NCBI GenBank assembly: GCA_017309275.1
Contig: JAFKLT010000045.1
Span: forward strand, 1-64,000
Direction of reading: 5' to 3'
Length of the DNA: 64,000 bases
Source of the DNA: Sphingomonadales bacterium
Lineage (GTDB): Bacteria; Pseudomonadota; Alphaproteobacteria; Sphingomonadales; Sphingomonadaceae
Position numbers and translations under genes: made by a program. Below are positions 34,334 to 43,417 of this stretch, piece by piece; position 1 is the stretch's first letter, and the number at the start of each line of letters is the position of its first letter. Below the pieces are notes generated by a model. That model was not told the DNA's origin. It saw nothing but the letters and a program-made list of their open reading frames with translations, and made no database searches.

Positions 34334-36592
34334 ATGACGCAGGGACCGCGGCGCTGGCTTTTCGTGCTGACCATCTTGGTCGGCAGTTTCCTGCTTTTCC
34401 AGGTGCAGCCGATGGTGGCGCGCATGGTGCTCCCCAAATTGGGCGGCGCGCCGGCGGTCTGGAACAGCGCGATGCTCGTCTATCAGGCGCTGCTGCTTGG
34501 CGGCTATGCCTATGCGCACTGGCTCGGCCGCTTCGAAATCCGCCGTCAGGCGACCATCCATCTCGCGCTGTTTCTGGTGGCCGCATTGTGGTTGCCGCTC
34601 GGCATCGCGCAGATCGGCTCGCCCGCGCCGGGGCAGGAGGCGCTGTGGGTGCCGCTGCTGCTGCTCGCCTCGATCGGCCCGGTCTTTTTCGTCGTCTCGG
34701 CGCAGGCGCCGCTGATGCAGCGCTGGTTCGCCGCCGATCCGCGCGCGGGCGATCCCTATTATCTTTACGCCGCCTCGAACCTCGGCAGCTTTGCGGGGTT
34801 GATCAGCTATCCGGCGCTCGTCGAACCCAATATGCCGCTCGCGACGCAAAGTTGGGGCTGGACCGCAGGCTATGCGCTGCTCGTGCTCGTCGTCGCGGCG
34901 AGCGCCGCCGCGCGCTGGAACAGCCACGCCATCCATGATGACGCCGCGAAATCCACCGAAGAACCGCGCCCGACGCTACGCCGCCAACTTCATTGGCTGT
35001 TGATCGCGGCGGTGCCGTCGGGATTGATGCTGTCGACGACGACGCATCTGACCACCGACATCGTCGCGATGCCGTTGCTGTGGGTGCTGCCGCTCGGCCT
35101 CTACCTTCTCAGTTTTTCGATCGCCTTTTCGAACAGCGAATCCATCAAGAGCACCTTCCGCGTCATCGCGCCGGCGGTGCTGCTGATTGCGGGCGGGCAG
35201 GCGCTGCTCAGCACCAGCGGCGGGACGATGCTGATCGCGTTGATGAGCCTGGTGATGCTGTTCGTCGTCGCGACCGCGCTGCACGACTATCTACACCATC
35301 TGCGTCCCTCGCCGCGCTATCTTACGCTCTTCTATCTGATCATGTCGGCGGGCGGGGTGCTCGGCGGGCTGTTCGCGGCGCTGATCGCACCGCTGCTGTT
35401 CGACTGGGTCTATGAACATCCGATCCTCGTGCTGGCGGCGGCGATGCTGATGCCGCTTCCCGCGCTGCTGCCGTGGAACGAGTGGTTCAAGATCGACCGG
35501 CCGCTGCGGATCGTCGTCCTGCTCCTGCTGCTTGCGGCCTTCGCCAGCTATTCGCTCGCGGTCAATTGGGACGGCACGTTCAACGGCGCCAATGGTGCGT
35601 GGGCGGCCCTTATCCTCGCGGTCGGGCTGCTCGTCATCGCCTGGCGCTGGGCCTATATCATCGCGCTTGGCCTGCTGATGCTCGGCGTGGGCGGTGCGGA
35701 GACGCTGAAGAGCAGCACCGAAGGCATGCGGACGCGCAGCTATTTCGGTGTCTACACGGTCACCGACGACACCTATCGCCACCAGCGCCGGCTTGCGCAC
35801 GGCACGACGCTGCACGGGTTGCAGCGCACCGACAAGGGCGACGAGCTGGAGCCGACCACCTATTATGGTCACCGCTCGGGCGTCGGGCTGACACTCGACA
35901 AGGCCGAACAGCTGGCGGGCCCCAATGCAGCGGTCGGTATCGTCGGACTCGGTGCAGGAACGCTGTCCTGTTACCGCCGCCCGGGTCAGGCCTGGACGAT
36001 CTTCGAGATCGATCCCGCCATGGCGAGGATCGCGCGCGACCCGTCGAAATTCACCTTCCTCAGCAAATGTGCGCCCAACGTGCCGATCGTACTCGGCGAC
36101 GCGCGGCTTCAGATTGCAGAAATGCAGCCGGCGCAGTTCGACATATTGGTCATCGACGCCTTTTCGTCGGATGCGATCCCGCTGCACCTGCTGACCAAGG
36201 AAGCGATCGGCATCTATGCCCGCGCGCTCAAGCCCAACGGCATCCTGCTGATCCATATCTCGAACCGTTTCTTCGATCTGGAGCCCGTGCTCGCCGCCGA
36301 GGCGAAGGCGCGGGGGTGGAGCGCGGCGATCCGCCTCGATCCCTCGCCGTCGGACAAGGATCCGCAGCGTATCGATTTCGGCAATCTGACCGGCTCGAAC
36401 TGGGTGGCGCTCAGCGCGACGCAGCAGCGGCTGGACCAGCTGACGGGCGGAACGCAGCCTCGTGCGAAGGCGGACGAGGACGGCGCCTGGGTGCCGCTGC
36501 GGGCGCAGCCGCATTTCGAACGCTGGACGGACGATTATGCCTCTACCCTACCGGTCCTGTTGTGGGGCCACCTGATTGGAAAGCGCGAATGA
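34334..36592 (+). CDS. Membrane protein fused to a spermidine-synthase-like domain
   Basis: 752 residues. The first about 470 contain roughly a dozen hydrophobic segments (LFVLTILVGSFLLFQVQPMVAR, then repeated TM pairs). The C-terminal about 250 residues are a Rossmann methyltransferase-like domain related to spermidine synthase. It has the glycine-rich VGIVGLGAGTLSCY, an acidic ribose-binding EIDPAM and a catalytic-site-like DAFSSDAIPLHLLT. Such fusions are widespread but uncharacterised; polyamine synthesis is not proven. The stop overlaps the ATG of the carbonic anhydrase gene. Confidence 0.82.
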   Translation: MTQGPRRWLFVLTILVGSFLLFQVQPMVARMVLPKLGGAPAVWNSAMLVYQALLLGGYAYAHWLGRFEIRRQATIHLALFLVAALWLPLGIAQIGSPAPGQEALWVPLLLLASIGPVFFVVSAQAPLMQRWFAADPRAGDPYYLYAASNLGSFAGLISYPALVEPNMPLATQSWGWTAGYALLVLVVAASAAARWNSHAIHDDAAKSTEEPRPTLRRQLHWLLIAAVPSGLMLSTTTHLTTDIVAMPLLWVLPLGLYLLSFSIAFSNSESIKSTFRVIAPAVLLIAGGQALLSTSGGTMLIALMSLVMLFVVATALHDYLHHLRPSPRYLTLFYLIMSAGGVLGGLFAALIAPLLFDWVYEHPILVLAAAMLMPLPALLPWNEWFKIDRPLRIVVLLLLLAAFASYSLAVNWDGTFNGANGAWAALILAVGLLVIAWRWAYIIALGLLMLGVGGAETLKSSTEGMRTRSYFGVYTVTDDTYRHQRRLAHGTTLHGLQRTDKGDELEPTTYYGHRSGVGLTLDKAEQLAGPNAAVGIVGLGAGTLSCYRRPGQAWTIFEIDPAMARIARDPSKFTFLSKCAPNVPIVLGDARLQIAEMQPAQFDILVIDAFSSDAIPLHLLTKEAIGIYARALKPNGILLIHISNRFFDLEPVLAAEAKARGWSAAIRLDPSPSDKDPQRIDFGNLTGSNWVALSATQQRLDQLTGGTQPRAKADEDGAWVPLRAQPHFERWTDDYASTLPVLLWGHLIGKRE

Positions 36593-37146
36593 CCTTTACC
36601 GACGTCAGCATCGTCAGCATCAACGGCAAGACTCCGCGGATCGATCCCAGCGCCTTCATCGCGCCGGGATGCCGGATCATCGGCGACGTAACGATCGGGC
36701 CGGATGTCAGCATCTGGTATAATTGCGTGCTGCGCGCCGATGTCAGCCACATCGTCGTCGGCGCACGGTCGAACATTCAGGACGGCAGCGTCGTGCATTG
36801 CGACGGCCCGATGCCGCATCGCCCCGACGGCTTTCCGACCATCATCGGCGAGGATGTGCTGATCGGCCATCTGGCGATGGTGCACGGCTGCACGCTTGCC
36901 GACCGGGCGTTCGTCGGCCTGAAGGCGACGGTGATGAACGGGTGCCGCATCGGCAGCGACGCGATGCTCGCGGCCGGCGCCTTGCTGACCGAGAACAAGC
37001 AGATTCCCGATCGCGAATTGTGGGCGGGATCGCCCGCCCGGCGCGTGCGCGAGATCGACTATGCGCAGGCTGCCGGGATGCAGATGGGCGTCGCACATTA
37101 TGTGCACAACGGCCGCCTCCACAAGGCGGCGATCAACGGCGGATGA
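36589..37146 (+). CDS. Gamma-class carbonic anhydrase-like protein (LbH fold)
   Basis: 185 residues from ATG 36589 (ATGA overlap with the previous gene). The left-handed beta-helix hexapeptides are clear (RIIGDVTIGPDVSIWYNCVLRAD, SNIQDGSVVHCDG). The zinc His ligands sit in VVHC and GHLAMVHG, as in Cam/YrdA proteins. The family interconverts CO2 and bicarbonate or acts as an uncharacterised scaffold. A 10-bp hairpin follows between this and the convergent PuuD-like gene. Confidence 0.88.
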   Translation: MTFTDVSIVSINGKTPRIDPSAFIAPGCRIIGDVTIGPDVSIWYNCVLRADVSHIVVGARSNIQDGSVVHCDGPMPHRPDGFPTIIGEDVLIGHLAMVHGCTLADRAFVGLKATVMNGCRIGSDAMLAAGALLTENKQIPDRELWAGSPARRVREIDYAQAAGMQMGVAHYVHNGRLHKAAINGG

Positions 37147-37165
37147 GCCGCGGATGAGCCGATAT

Positions 37166-37187
37166 CCCCTCCCGCAAGCGGGAGGGG
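37166..37187. terminator. Bidirectional CCCCTCCCGC hairpin
   Basis: CCCCTCCCGC (37166-37175) and GCGGGAGGGG (37178-37187) form a perfect 10-bp inverted repeat with only AA between. It lies between convergent genes. Same sequence family as 15194-15215. Likely a terminator and/or a REP-like element; there is no T-run. Confidence 0.6.
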
Positions 37188-37197
37188 AACGTCCGGC

Positions 37198-37770
37198 TTA
37201 GCTGAAGTTCACCATCGCATAGAGCATCGGGATCGACAGCAGGGTGTTGGTCCGGGAAAAGATCATCGCGGTCTTCGCGGCCTTTGCCTTGGTCGCATCG
37301 TCGGCTTCGACGATACCCAGCGCCTTTTTCTGGTTCGGCCAGATCACGAACCAGACGTTGAACGCCATCACCAGGGCCAGCCACATGCCGACGCCGATCA
37401 GCTTGTACGGGTCCTGAAGTCCAAGCGCGGGTGCCAGATATTTGGCGTGACCCGCGATGGCGAGGCCCAGCAGCACGGTGATCAGTGCCGCCCAGCGGAA
37501 CCAGAACAGCGCGGCGGGCGCGATATGCTTCGATACGCCGGGCTTCAGCTCGGCCGGAATCTTGGGCATGGTCGGAATCTGGACGAAGTTGAAATAATAG
37601 AGCAGGCCGATCCACAAAATGCCGAAGAAGGTATGCAGCCAGCGCAGGATCGCGTTGCCCGCCGCGATGCCATCCTCGAAATTCTGGCCATTGAGGCCCA
37701 GCATCAGCACGATTGCGAGGATCAGCCCCGCGCCCAGCACGGCGTGCAGATTTCCGAAAAACTTGTCCAT
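37198..37770 (-). CDS. PuuD-like urate hydroxylase membrane domain
   Basis: 190 residues from ATG 37770 (GGGGG lies 7-8 bases upstream; ATG 37776 is too close). Four to five TM helices, with RWLHTFFGILWIGLLYYFNFVQIP in the second and FNVWFVIWPNQKKALG in the fourth. These are the signatures of the PuuD membrane domain. Longer PuuD proteins carry a cytochrome c C-terminus; here only the membrane part is present. No purine genes adjoin, so the urate role is doubtful. Confidence 0.72.
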   Translation of the reverse strand: MDKFFGNLHAVLGAGLILAIVLMLGLNGQNFEDGIAAGNAILRWLHTFFGILWIGLLYYFNFVQIPTMPKIPAELKPGVSKHIAPAALFWFRWAALITVLLGLAIAGHAKYLAPALGLQDPYKLIGVGMWLALVMAFNVWFVIWPNQKKALGIVEADDATKAKAAKTAMIFSRTNTLLSIPMLYAMVNFS

Positions 37771-37864
37771 GTGCATTCCCCCTCGGTTGTGCGGCGCCCG
37801 TTTTGTCCGGTCGGGGTGCGACCCGGCGCCGATGACGCTGCTATGGCAGCGTCGGGGGCCGGAC

Positions 37865-38545
37865 TCAACTTTTGTCGGCGGTCGCCTCTTCGGGGATCGT
37901 GAGCCCGTTCTTCAGCATCACCGGCAACTGGCTGATCGTGAACAGGAACGATAGCGCGGTGACGCCCCAGACCTTGATCGTCAGCCACAGGTCAAAGCTC
38001 ATGCGTCCCGCCTGGATCAGCTCGTACATCACGTGATTGGCGATGCCGAGCGCCGCAAAGAACAGCCCCCAGTTGCGCGACAGCAATAGCCATCCCTTTT
38101 CCGTCACCCCATCCAACGCCGACTGGAGCAGATATTTCAGCATCGGCCGCTTGAACCACCATCCGCCGAGCAGCAGCGCCGCGAAGGCGGCATAGATTAT
38201 GGTCGGCTTCATCACGATGAAACGCTCGTCGTGGAACCAGATGGTCAGCGCGCCGAAGCCGATGACGAGTACGCCCGACATCCAGAGCATCGGCGAAATC
38301 TTGCCCAGCTTCCATTTCGACACGGCCATTGCGATGAGGATCGCGACCATGAAGGCGACGGTGCCCTTGATCGCGCCCGTCGTTGCCGCGAACGCGCCCT
38401 GGCCTCCGGATGTGAATTTATAGGTCAGGAAGAAGACGAGCAGCGGCCCGAAATCGATCGCGAAGTTCAGCCAGCCATGCTTGGCGGGCGGCGGGGCGGG
38501 GACGGGCTCGGGGCCGCCCGGAAGCTGTTCGATCTGGTTGCTCAT
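37865..38545 (-). CDS. ispZ: Septation protein A (IspZ/YciB family)
   Basis: 226 residues with about six TM helices. The family starts with NFAIDFGPLLVFFLTYKF and contains the typical WKLGKISPMLW. In Shigella ispZ affects cell division. The product acts in the inner membrane. The ATG overlaps the stop of ftsY (ATGA), so ispZ is the last gene of the dapF-mtaB-ftsY-ispZ operon. About 30 residues of Pro-rich N-terminus (LPGGPEPVPAPPPAKHG) precede the first TM. Confidence 0.88.
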   Translation of the reverse strand: MSNQIEQLPGGPEPVPAPPPAKHGWLNFAIDFGPLLVFFLTYKFTSGGQGAFAATTGAIKGTVAFMVAILIAMAVSKWKLGKISPMLWMSGVLVIGFGALTIWFHDERFIVMKPTIIYAAFAALLLGGWWFKRPMLKYLLQSALDGVTEKGWLLLSRNWGLFFAALGIANHVMYELIQAGRMSFDLWLTIKVWGVTALSFLFTISQLPVMLKNGLTIPEEATADKS

Positions 38546-39468
38546 CGGATGTTTCCGGCAATGATGCCTGCAATTTCGTCGGCGTCGAAGGGGCGGAGGT
38601 CGTCGATCGTCTCGCCGATGCCGATCGCATGAATGGGAAGGCCGTGGCGTTCGGCCGCGGCGACGAGGACGCCGCCGCGTGCGGTACCGTCGAGCTTGGT
38701 CATCACCAGCCCGGTGACCCCTGCAACCTCGCGGAACACGTCGATCTGCGACAGGGCATTCTGTCCCGTCGTCGCGTCGAGCACCAGCACGACGTCGTGC
38801 GGCGCCGCGGGATTGAGGCGGCCCAGCACGCGCTTGATCTTCTCAAGCTCGTCCATCAACTCGCGCTTGTTCTGCAGGCGCCCGGCGGTGTCGACGATCA
38901 GCACGTCGATGCCGGTCGCGGTCGCTTTCTTGACGGCATCGAACACGATCCCCGCAGCGTCGCCGCCTTCCGGGCCGGTCATGATGGGGACGCCCAGCCG
39001 CTCCGCCCAGACCTTGAGCTGTCCGATCGCGGCGGCGCGGAACGTGTCGCCGGCAACCAGCATCACGCCATAATCCTGTTCCTGGAACAGATGCGCCAGC
39101 TTGGCGATCGTCGTCGTCTTGCCTGACCCGTTGACGCCGATCACCAATATGACCTGCGGGCGCGGAAAAGCGTCGATTTCCAAGGGTTCTGCTACGGGCT
39201 TGAGAACTGTCGCGATTTCCTCGGCGACGACCTTGCGCAGTTCGTCGGTTCCGTTGGCTGCGATGTCGCGGCGTTCGGACAGGCGGTCGCGGATGCGCGC
39301 TGCCATGTTGGGGCCGAGGTCGGCGGTGATCAGCGCGTCCTCGATGCGGTCGAGGTCGTCATCGTCGAGGCGCGACTTGCCGGTCAGTCCCGACAGATTC
39401 TCGCCCAGCCGCTCCGACGTGCGCTTAAGGCCGCCGAGCAGCCGTTCGCTCCAGCTGAGCCCGCTCAT
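38542..39468 (-). CDS. ftsY: FtsY, signal recognition particle receptor GTPase
   Basis: 308 residues, lacking the long acidic A domain of E. coli. The NG domain is complete: G1 GVNGSGKTTTIAKL, the DTAGRLQNKRELMDEL box, TKLDGTARGG, and the final GIGETIDDLRPFD. With Ffh (encoded at 43418) and 4.5S RNA it targets membrane proteins. The gene overlaps mtaB and ispZ by four bases on each side, so translation of the four genes is coupled. Confidence 0.95.
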   Translation of the reverse strand: MSGLSWSERLLGGLKRTSERLGENLSGLTGKSRLDDDDLDRIEDALITADLGPNMAARIRDRLSERRDIAANGTDELRKVVAEEIATVLKPVAEPLEIDAFPRPQVILVIGVNGSGKTTTIAKLAHLFQEQDYGVMLVAGDTFRAAAIGQLKVWAERLGVPIMTGPEGGDAAGIVFDAVKKATATGIDVLIVDTAGRLQNKRELMDELEKIKRVLGRLNPAAPHDVVLVLDATTGQNALSQIDVFREVAGVTGLVMTKLDGTARGGVLVAAAERHGLPIHAIGIGETIDDLRPFDADEIAGIIAGNIR

Positions 39469-40685
39469 GCCGCGATGCTTTCGGCGATCAGGCGGTCGCC
39501 GTCGCGGGCGACCAGGCGGACGGCTAGAATGCGGCCGGGCTCGGCAGGCGTCGCCAGCGTCAGCGCGGCGAAATTCGCGGCATGGCCGGTCAGCCCGTCG
39601 CGCTCGACGAGCATCGACGCGGTGCGGCCGACCTGCGCGTCGAGCCAGGCGCCGCGACGGGCGGCATTGGCCTCGCGAAGCCGGGCGGCGCGATCGCGCG
39701 CGATGGCGCGGCCGACCTGCGGCATGCGCGCGGCAGGCGTGCCGGCGCGCGGGCTATAGGGAAAGATATGGCCGAAAACGATGTCGCAATCGTCGATCAG
39801 GGCCATGCTGCCTGCAAACATGTCTTCATCCTCGGTGGGAAAACCGGCGATCAGGTCGGCGCCGATGGCGATTTCGGGACGCGCGGCCTTCAGGCGCCGG
39901 GTCAGGGCGACGGCATCGGCGCGGCGATGGCGGCGCTTCATGCGGGTGAGTATCATGTCGTCGCCCGCCTGCAGCGACAGGTGGACGTGCGGCATCACGC
40001 GCGCTTCCTGCGTTAGCAGGGCGAACAGCGCATCGTCGATGCGATCGGGGTCGAGCGACGAGAGACGCAGGCGCTCGATGGGCAGCGCGAGCAAAGCCTG
40101 AACCAGTTCGGCAAGCGTCGTGCCGCAATCGTCGCCATAGCTGGCGAGGTCGACCCCGGTCAGGATGATCTCGCGCTGGCCGCGATCGACGGCGGAGCGC
40201 GCGGCCGCGACGACGGCCTCGGTCGTCGCCGACCAGGCGGTACCGCGCGCCATCACCGTCGCGCAAAAGGTGCAGCTGTGCGAACAGCCGGTCTGGACGC
40301 CCAGGAAGGCGCGCGCATGGTCGGCGCCCGAAAGGGCGGGGGTATAGGAAGGCGCGGCGGGAGAGGCGTCGCCGCCATAGCTTTCGCTGCGGCCCTTCGC
40401 GTCGTTCGCGACGACGCGCGCGCCCATCGCGGCGAAGCTGTCGCGCTCCAGCTCGGCGGCGCATCCGGTCACGACGACGTCGGCGCCCGGCCGCTCGCGC
40501 AGCGCGCGGCGGACCGCCTGGCGGGCCTGTCGCACCGCCTCGTCGGTCACCGCGCAGCTGTTGAAGACGATGGTGTCGCGCGCGCCGGCCCGGCGTACGG
40601 CGGTGCGAACCCCCTCGCCCTCGGCGATGTTGAGCCGGCAACCGAAATTGACGACCTCGACCGGGTCGGCGAGGGCTGCGCTCAT
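39465..40685 (-). CDS. mtaB: MtaB, tRNA t6A37 methylthiotransferase
   Basis: 406 residues from ATG 40685 (overlapping the dapF stop). The N-terminal UPF0004 domain has Cys16, Cys44 and Cys75 for the auxiliary cluster. The radical-SAM motif is Cys134-SHS-Cys138-TF-Cys141. The C-terminus resembles a TRAM domain. It converts t6A37 to ms2t6A37 in tRNAs reading ANN codons. MtaB is the better choice than MiaB from context and the short CSHSCTFC form. Second gene of the dapF operon. Confidence 0.9.
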   Translation of the reverse strand: MSAALADPVEVVNFGCRLNIAEGEGVRTAVRRAGARDTIVFNSCAVTDEAVRQARQAVRRALRERPGADVVVTGCAAELERDSFAAMGARVVANDAKGRSESYGGDASPAAPSYTPALSGADHARAFLGVQTGCSHSCTFCATVMARGTAWSATTEAVVAAARSAVDRGQREIILTGVDLASYGDDCGTTLAELVQALLALPIERLRLSSLDPDRIDDALFALLTQEARVMPHVHLSLQAGDDMILTRMKRRHRRADAVALTRRLKAARPEIAIGADLIAGFPTEDEDMFAGSMALIDDCDIVFGHIFPYSPRAGTPAARMPQVGRAIARDRAARLREANAARRGAWLDAQVGRTASMLVERDGLTGHAANFAALTLATPAEPGRILAVRLVARDGDRLIAESIAA

Positions 40686-41488
40686 CCGAACTGCGCCCAA
40701 TCGGTCTCGCCCTCATAGACGCGCGTCGCGGCGCCGACCATGACGATCGGCTCGCCCGGCGCCCAACGGATCATCAGGTCGCCGCCGGGCAGCGAGACGG
40801 TGACGGGTGACTGGACGATGCCGGCGCGGATCGCGGCGACCGCGGTGGCGCACGCGCCCGTTCCGCACGCCTGCGTCAGGCCGACGCCGCGTTCCCAGAC
40901 GCGAAGCTGAAGCTGATTCTCGCCGTCGAGGCTCGCGACATTGACGTTCACGCGCTCGGGAAAGAGCGGGTCGGTTTCGATCCGCGGCCCGATCTCGTCG
41001 AGTGCGACGGCATCGGCCTCCGGCACGAAGAAGATGATGTGCGGATTGCCGACATTGACCGCGGCGCCATGCTCCAGCTCGTCCCAGGCCACGGGCATGT
41101 CGCGCGTGTCCATCGGCATCGCGAGCGGGATATGCTCCCAGTCGAACACGGGTTCGCCGAGCGTGACCTCCGCGCCGCCGTCGGCAGGCGTCACGCGCAG
41201 CATGCCGCCCAGCGTCTCGATCACCGCGGGCTGGCCGAGCAGCGTCGCGACGCAGCGCGTCGCATTGCCGCATGCCTCGACCTCGCTGCCGTCGGCGTTG
41301 AAGATGCGCATCTTCACATCGGCCTTGGTCGAGGGTTCGAGCAGGATGAGCTGGTCGCAGCCGATCCCGAACCGCCGGTCCGCAATCGCATGCGCGCGCG
41401 CCGGGGTCATCTCGACGCCGCGCTCGCGCGCGTCGATCACGACGAAGTCGTTGCCGAGGCCGTGCATCTTGGTGAAGCGATCCGCCAT
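40682..41488 (-). CDS. dapF: Diaminopimelate epimerase
   Basis: 268 residues. The catalytic cysteine pair is Cys73 (EACGNATRC) and Cys208 (TQACGTGACA), each in its conserved context. It interconverts LL- and meso-diaminopimelate for lysine and peptidoglycan. First gene of the overlapping operon dapF-mtaB-ftsY-ispZ. The gap of 51 bases to the divergent or upstream GGDEF-EAL gene end holds no obvious feature. Confidence 0.95.
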   Translation of the reverse strand: MADRFTKMHGLGNDFVVIDARERGVEMTPARAHAIADRRFGIGCDQLILLEPSTKADVKMRIFNADGSEVEACGNATRCVATLLGQPAVIETLGGMLRVTPADGGAEVTLGEPVFDWEHIPLAMPMDTRDMPVAWDELEHGAAVNVGNPHIIFFVPEADAVALDEIGPRIETDPLFPERVNVNVASLDGENQLQLRVWERGVGLTQACGTGACATAVAAIRAGIVQSPVTVSLPGGDLMIRWAPGEPIVMVGAATRVYEGETDWAQFG

Positions 41489-41539
41489 AGCTCGCGCATG
41501 TAAGGGCGCGCAGGCGGGAAGTCTAGCGATGTGGGGCGG

Positions 41540-43171
41540 TCAGGCCGTCTTGCGCAGCGGTTCCTCGTCGCCGGCGGGAGGGCCGCTGCGCGGCTGAACC
41601 GGGGCGCGGAGCAAGCCGCGGTCGGCAAGGACGCGCGCCGTATCCTCTGCCGAGGCGGCGCGGCCGAAATACCAGCCCTGTCCCTTCGAGCAGCCGAGCC
41701 GGGTCAGTTCGATCGCGGTCGCCTCGTCCTCGACACCCTCGGCGGTGATCGGCATCGCCAGGCTTTCGCCCAGGCGGACGATCGCGACGACGATCGCCTG
41801 CGCGTCGGTGCTGCCGCGCATCGCGGCGATGAAGCTGCGGTCGATCTTGATCCGGTCGAACGGCAGCGCGCGCAGGTGCGACAGCGAGCTGTAGCCGGTG
41901 CCGAAATCGTCGAGGCCGAGCGATACGCCCTGATTCTTGAGGCTGGTGACGATCGAGCGGACGAGTGGCAGATTTTCGAACAACGAGCTTTCGGTGATCT
42001 CGACCTCAAGCTGGTTGGCGGGAAAGCCGACCTCGACCAGCAGCTTGGTCAGCTTCTGGCTGAACCAGGGGTCCTTGAGCTGCTGCGGCGAGATGTTGAC
42101 CGCAAGCATCACCGACGGATCCCAGCCTTTGGCGACTTCCATCGCGTTGCGGATGACCTGCAGCGACAATTCGCCGATCAGGCCGCTTTCCTCCGCGACC
42201 GGAATGAAGCGTTCGGGCGGGATCAGGCCATATTCGGGCGATTCCCACCGCATCAGCATTTCGAAACCGATCAGGCGGCCGCTCGCGATATCGACCTGCG
42301 GTTCGAAATAGGGGATGAATTCGCCGCGCGGCATGCCGTCGCGGATGCCGTTTTCGATCTGGTTGCGGACCTGCACCGCCATTTCCATGCCCTGTTCGAA
42401 CCAGATATGGCGGTTCCGGCCCTCGTCCTTGCAATGATACATCGCGATGTCGGCTTGCCGGACCATCGTTTCCATCGTCATGCTCGCCTCGGTCGCGAGC
42501 GAGATGCCGAGCGAGGCGCCGATGCGTATCTGTTGCGAATCATGGGTGACATTCGCCTCGAGCGTCGAGACGAGCTCGGCGGCGATCGCGTCGATGTTCG
42601 CGCGGGCGCCGGGTTCGAACTGGAGCATCGCGACGAATTCGTCGCCGCCGAGGCGCGCCTTGGTGGCTGTCGGCGGCAGCACGCCGTTGATGCGTTCGGC
42701 CGCGACCTGCAGCACGCGGTCGCCGGCGGCGTGACCGTGGATATCGTTGACCGTCTTGAAATGGTCGAGGTCGAGAAGGAACAGCGCGACATGGCGCTTC
42801 GCCGCCGTCGCCTCGGCCACGAGTTGCTGCCCCCTGGCGAGCAGTGCGCGGCGGTTGAGGAAGCCGGTGAGGGGGTCGGTGTCGGCGAGATAGCGCGCGC
42901 GCTGTTCGGCCTCGGTGCGTTCGCGAATTTCGCGGTTGAGATCCTCATAGCGGCGCCAGCCGAACAGGATCAGCGCGACGTTCAGGATCACCGCCGCCGA
43001 CAACGCCTTGTCGGGGCCGCCGCCGATGCCGATCAGCGTCTGGACGACCGCCTGCATCACGGTGCCGCCCGTGCCGACGAACAGCAGAATCGCGGCGACG
43101 ACGATACCCCCGGCGACGACGTCGCGCTTGGCATCTTCGCTCCGATTTCGAGGTTTCGGCTCGGCTAGCAT
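41540..43171 (-). CDS. GGDEF-EAL cyclic-di-GMP protein, membrane-bound
   Basis: 543 residues from ATG 43171, where GGGGA lies at SD distance (ATG 43189 also possible). Two hydrophobic segments (VAGGIVVAAILLFVG and ALSAAVILNVALILFGW) precede GGDEF (LGGDEFVAML) and EAL domains. The EAL start is FEMLMR (Glu kept, EML). The remaining catalytic residues are present (ITESSLF, DDFGTGYSS, IKIDRSF, TAEGVED), so both halves may be active. Hence it makes or degrades c-di-GMP. No sensor domain is obvious. Confidence 0.9.
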   Translation of the reverse strand: MLAEPKPRNRSEDAKRDVVAGGIVVAAILLFVGTGGTVMQAVVQTLIGIGGGPDKALSAAVILNVALILFGWRRYEDLNREIRERTEAEQRARYLADTDPLTGFLNRRALLARGQQLVAEATAAKRHVALFLLDLDHFKTVNDIHGHAAGDRVLQVAAERINGVLPPTATKARLGGDEFVAMLQFEPGARANIDAIAAELVSTLEANVTHDSQQIRIGASLGISLATEASMTMETMVRQADIAMYHCKDEGRNRHIWFEQGMEMAVQVRNQIENGIRDGMPRGEFIPYFEPQVDIASGRLIGFEMLMRWESPEYGLIPPERFIPVAEESGLIGELSLQVIRNAMEVAKGWDPSVMLAVNISPQQLKDPWFSQKLTKLLVEVGFPANQLEVEITESSLFENLPLVRSIVTSLKNQGVSLGLDDFGTGYSSLSHLRALPFDRIKIDRSFIAAMRGSTDAQAIVVAIVRLGESLAMPITAEGVEDEATAIELTRLGCSKGQGWYFGRAASAEDTARVLADRGLLRAPVQPRSGPPAGDEEPLRKTA

Positions 43172-43417
43172 ATATTCATTCCCCACCATCGGCACGATAT
43201 TGGCGGCTAGCGGTGAAATTTGCGTTAAATGGCGCATGATGCCGCGCTTGCGTTTCCGCCCGCTTTTGCGTAAAGGCGCCGCGTCCGGACGCATATTGCA
43301 TCCGGGCGAACAAGACATCCGCGACGGAAAAGTCTGTCCACGGATAGCCGCTGGTTGGCGAGGTTTCGCTCACCGGCGTGTTTTGCGTTGCGGTCGTCGG
43401 AAGGGTTGAAAAGGCGC

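Noticed and set aside
37198-37770. Full urate oxidase (PuuD) function
   Set aside because: Only the membrane domain is present, the cytochrome c part and purine-pathway neighbours are missing.
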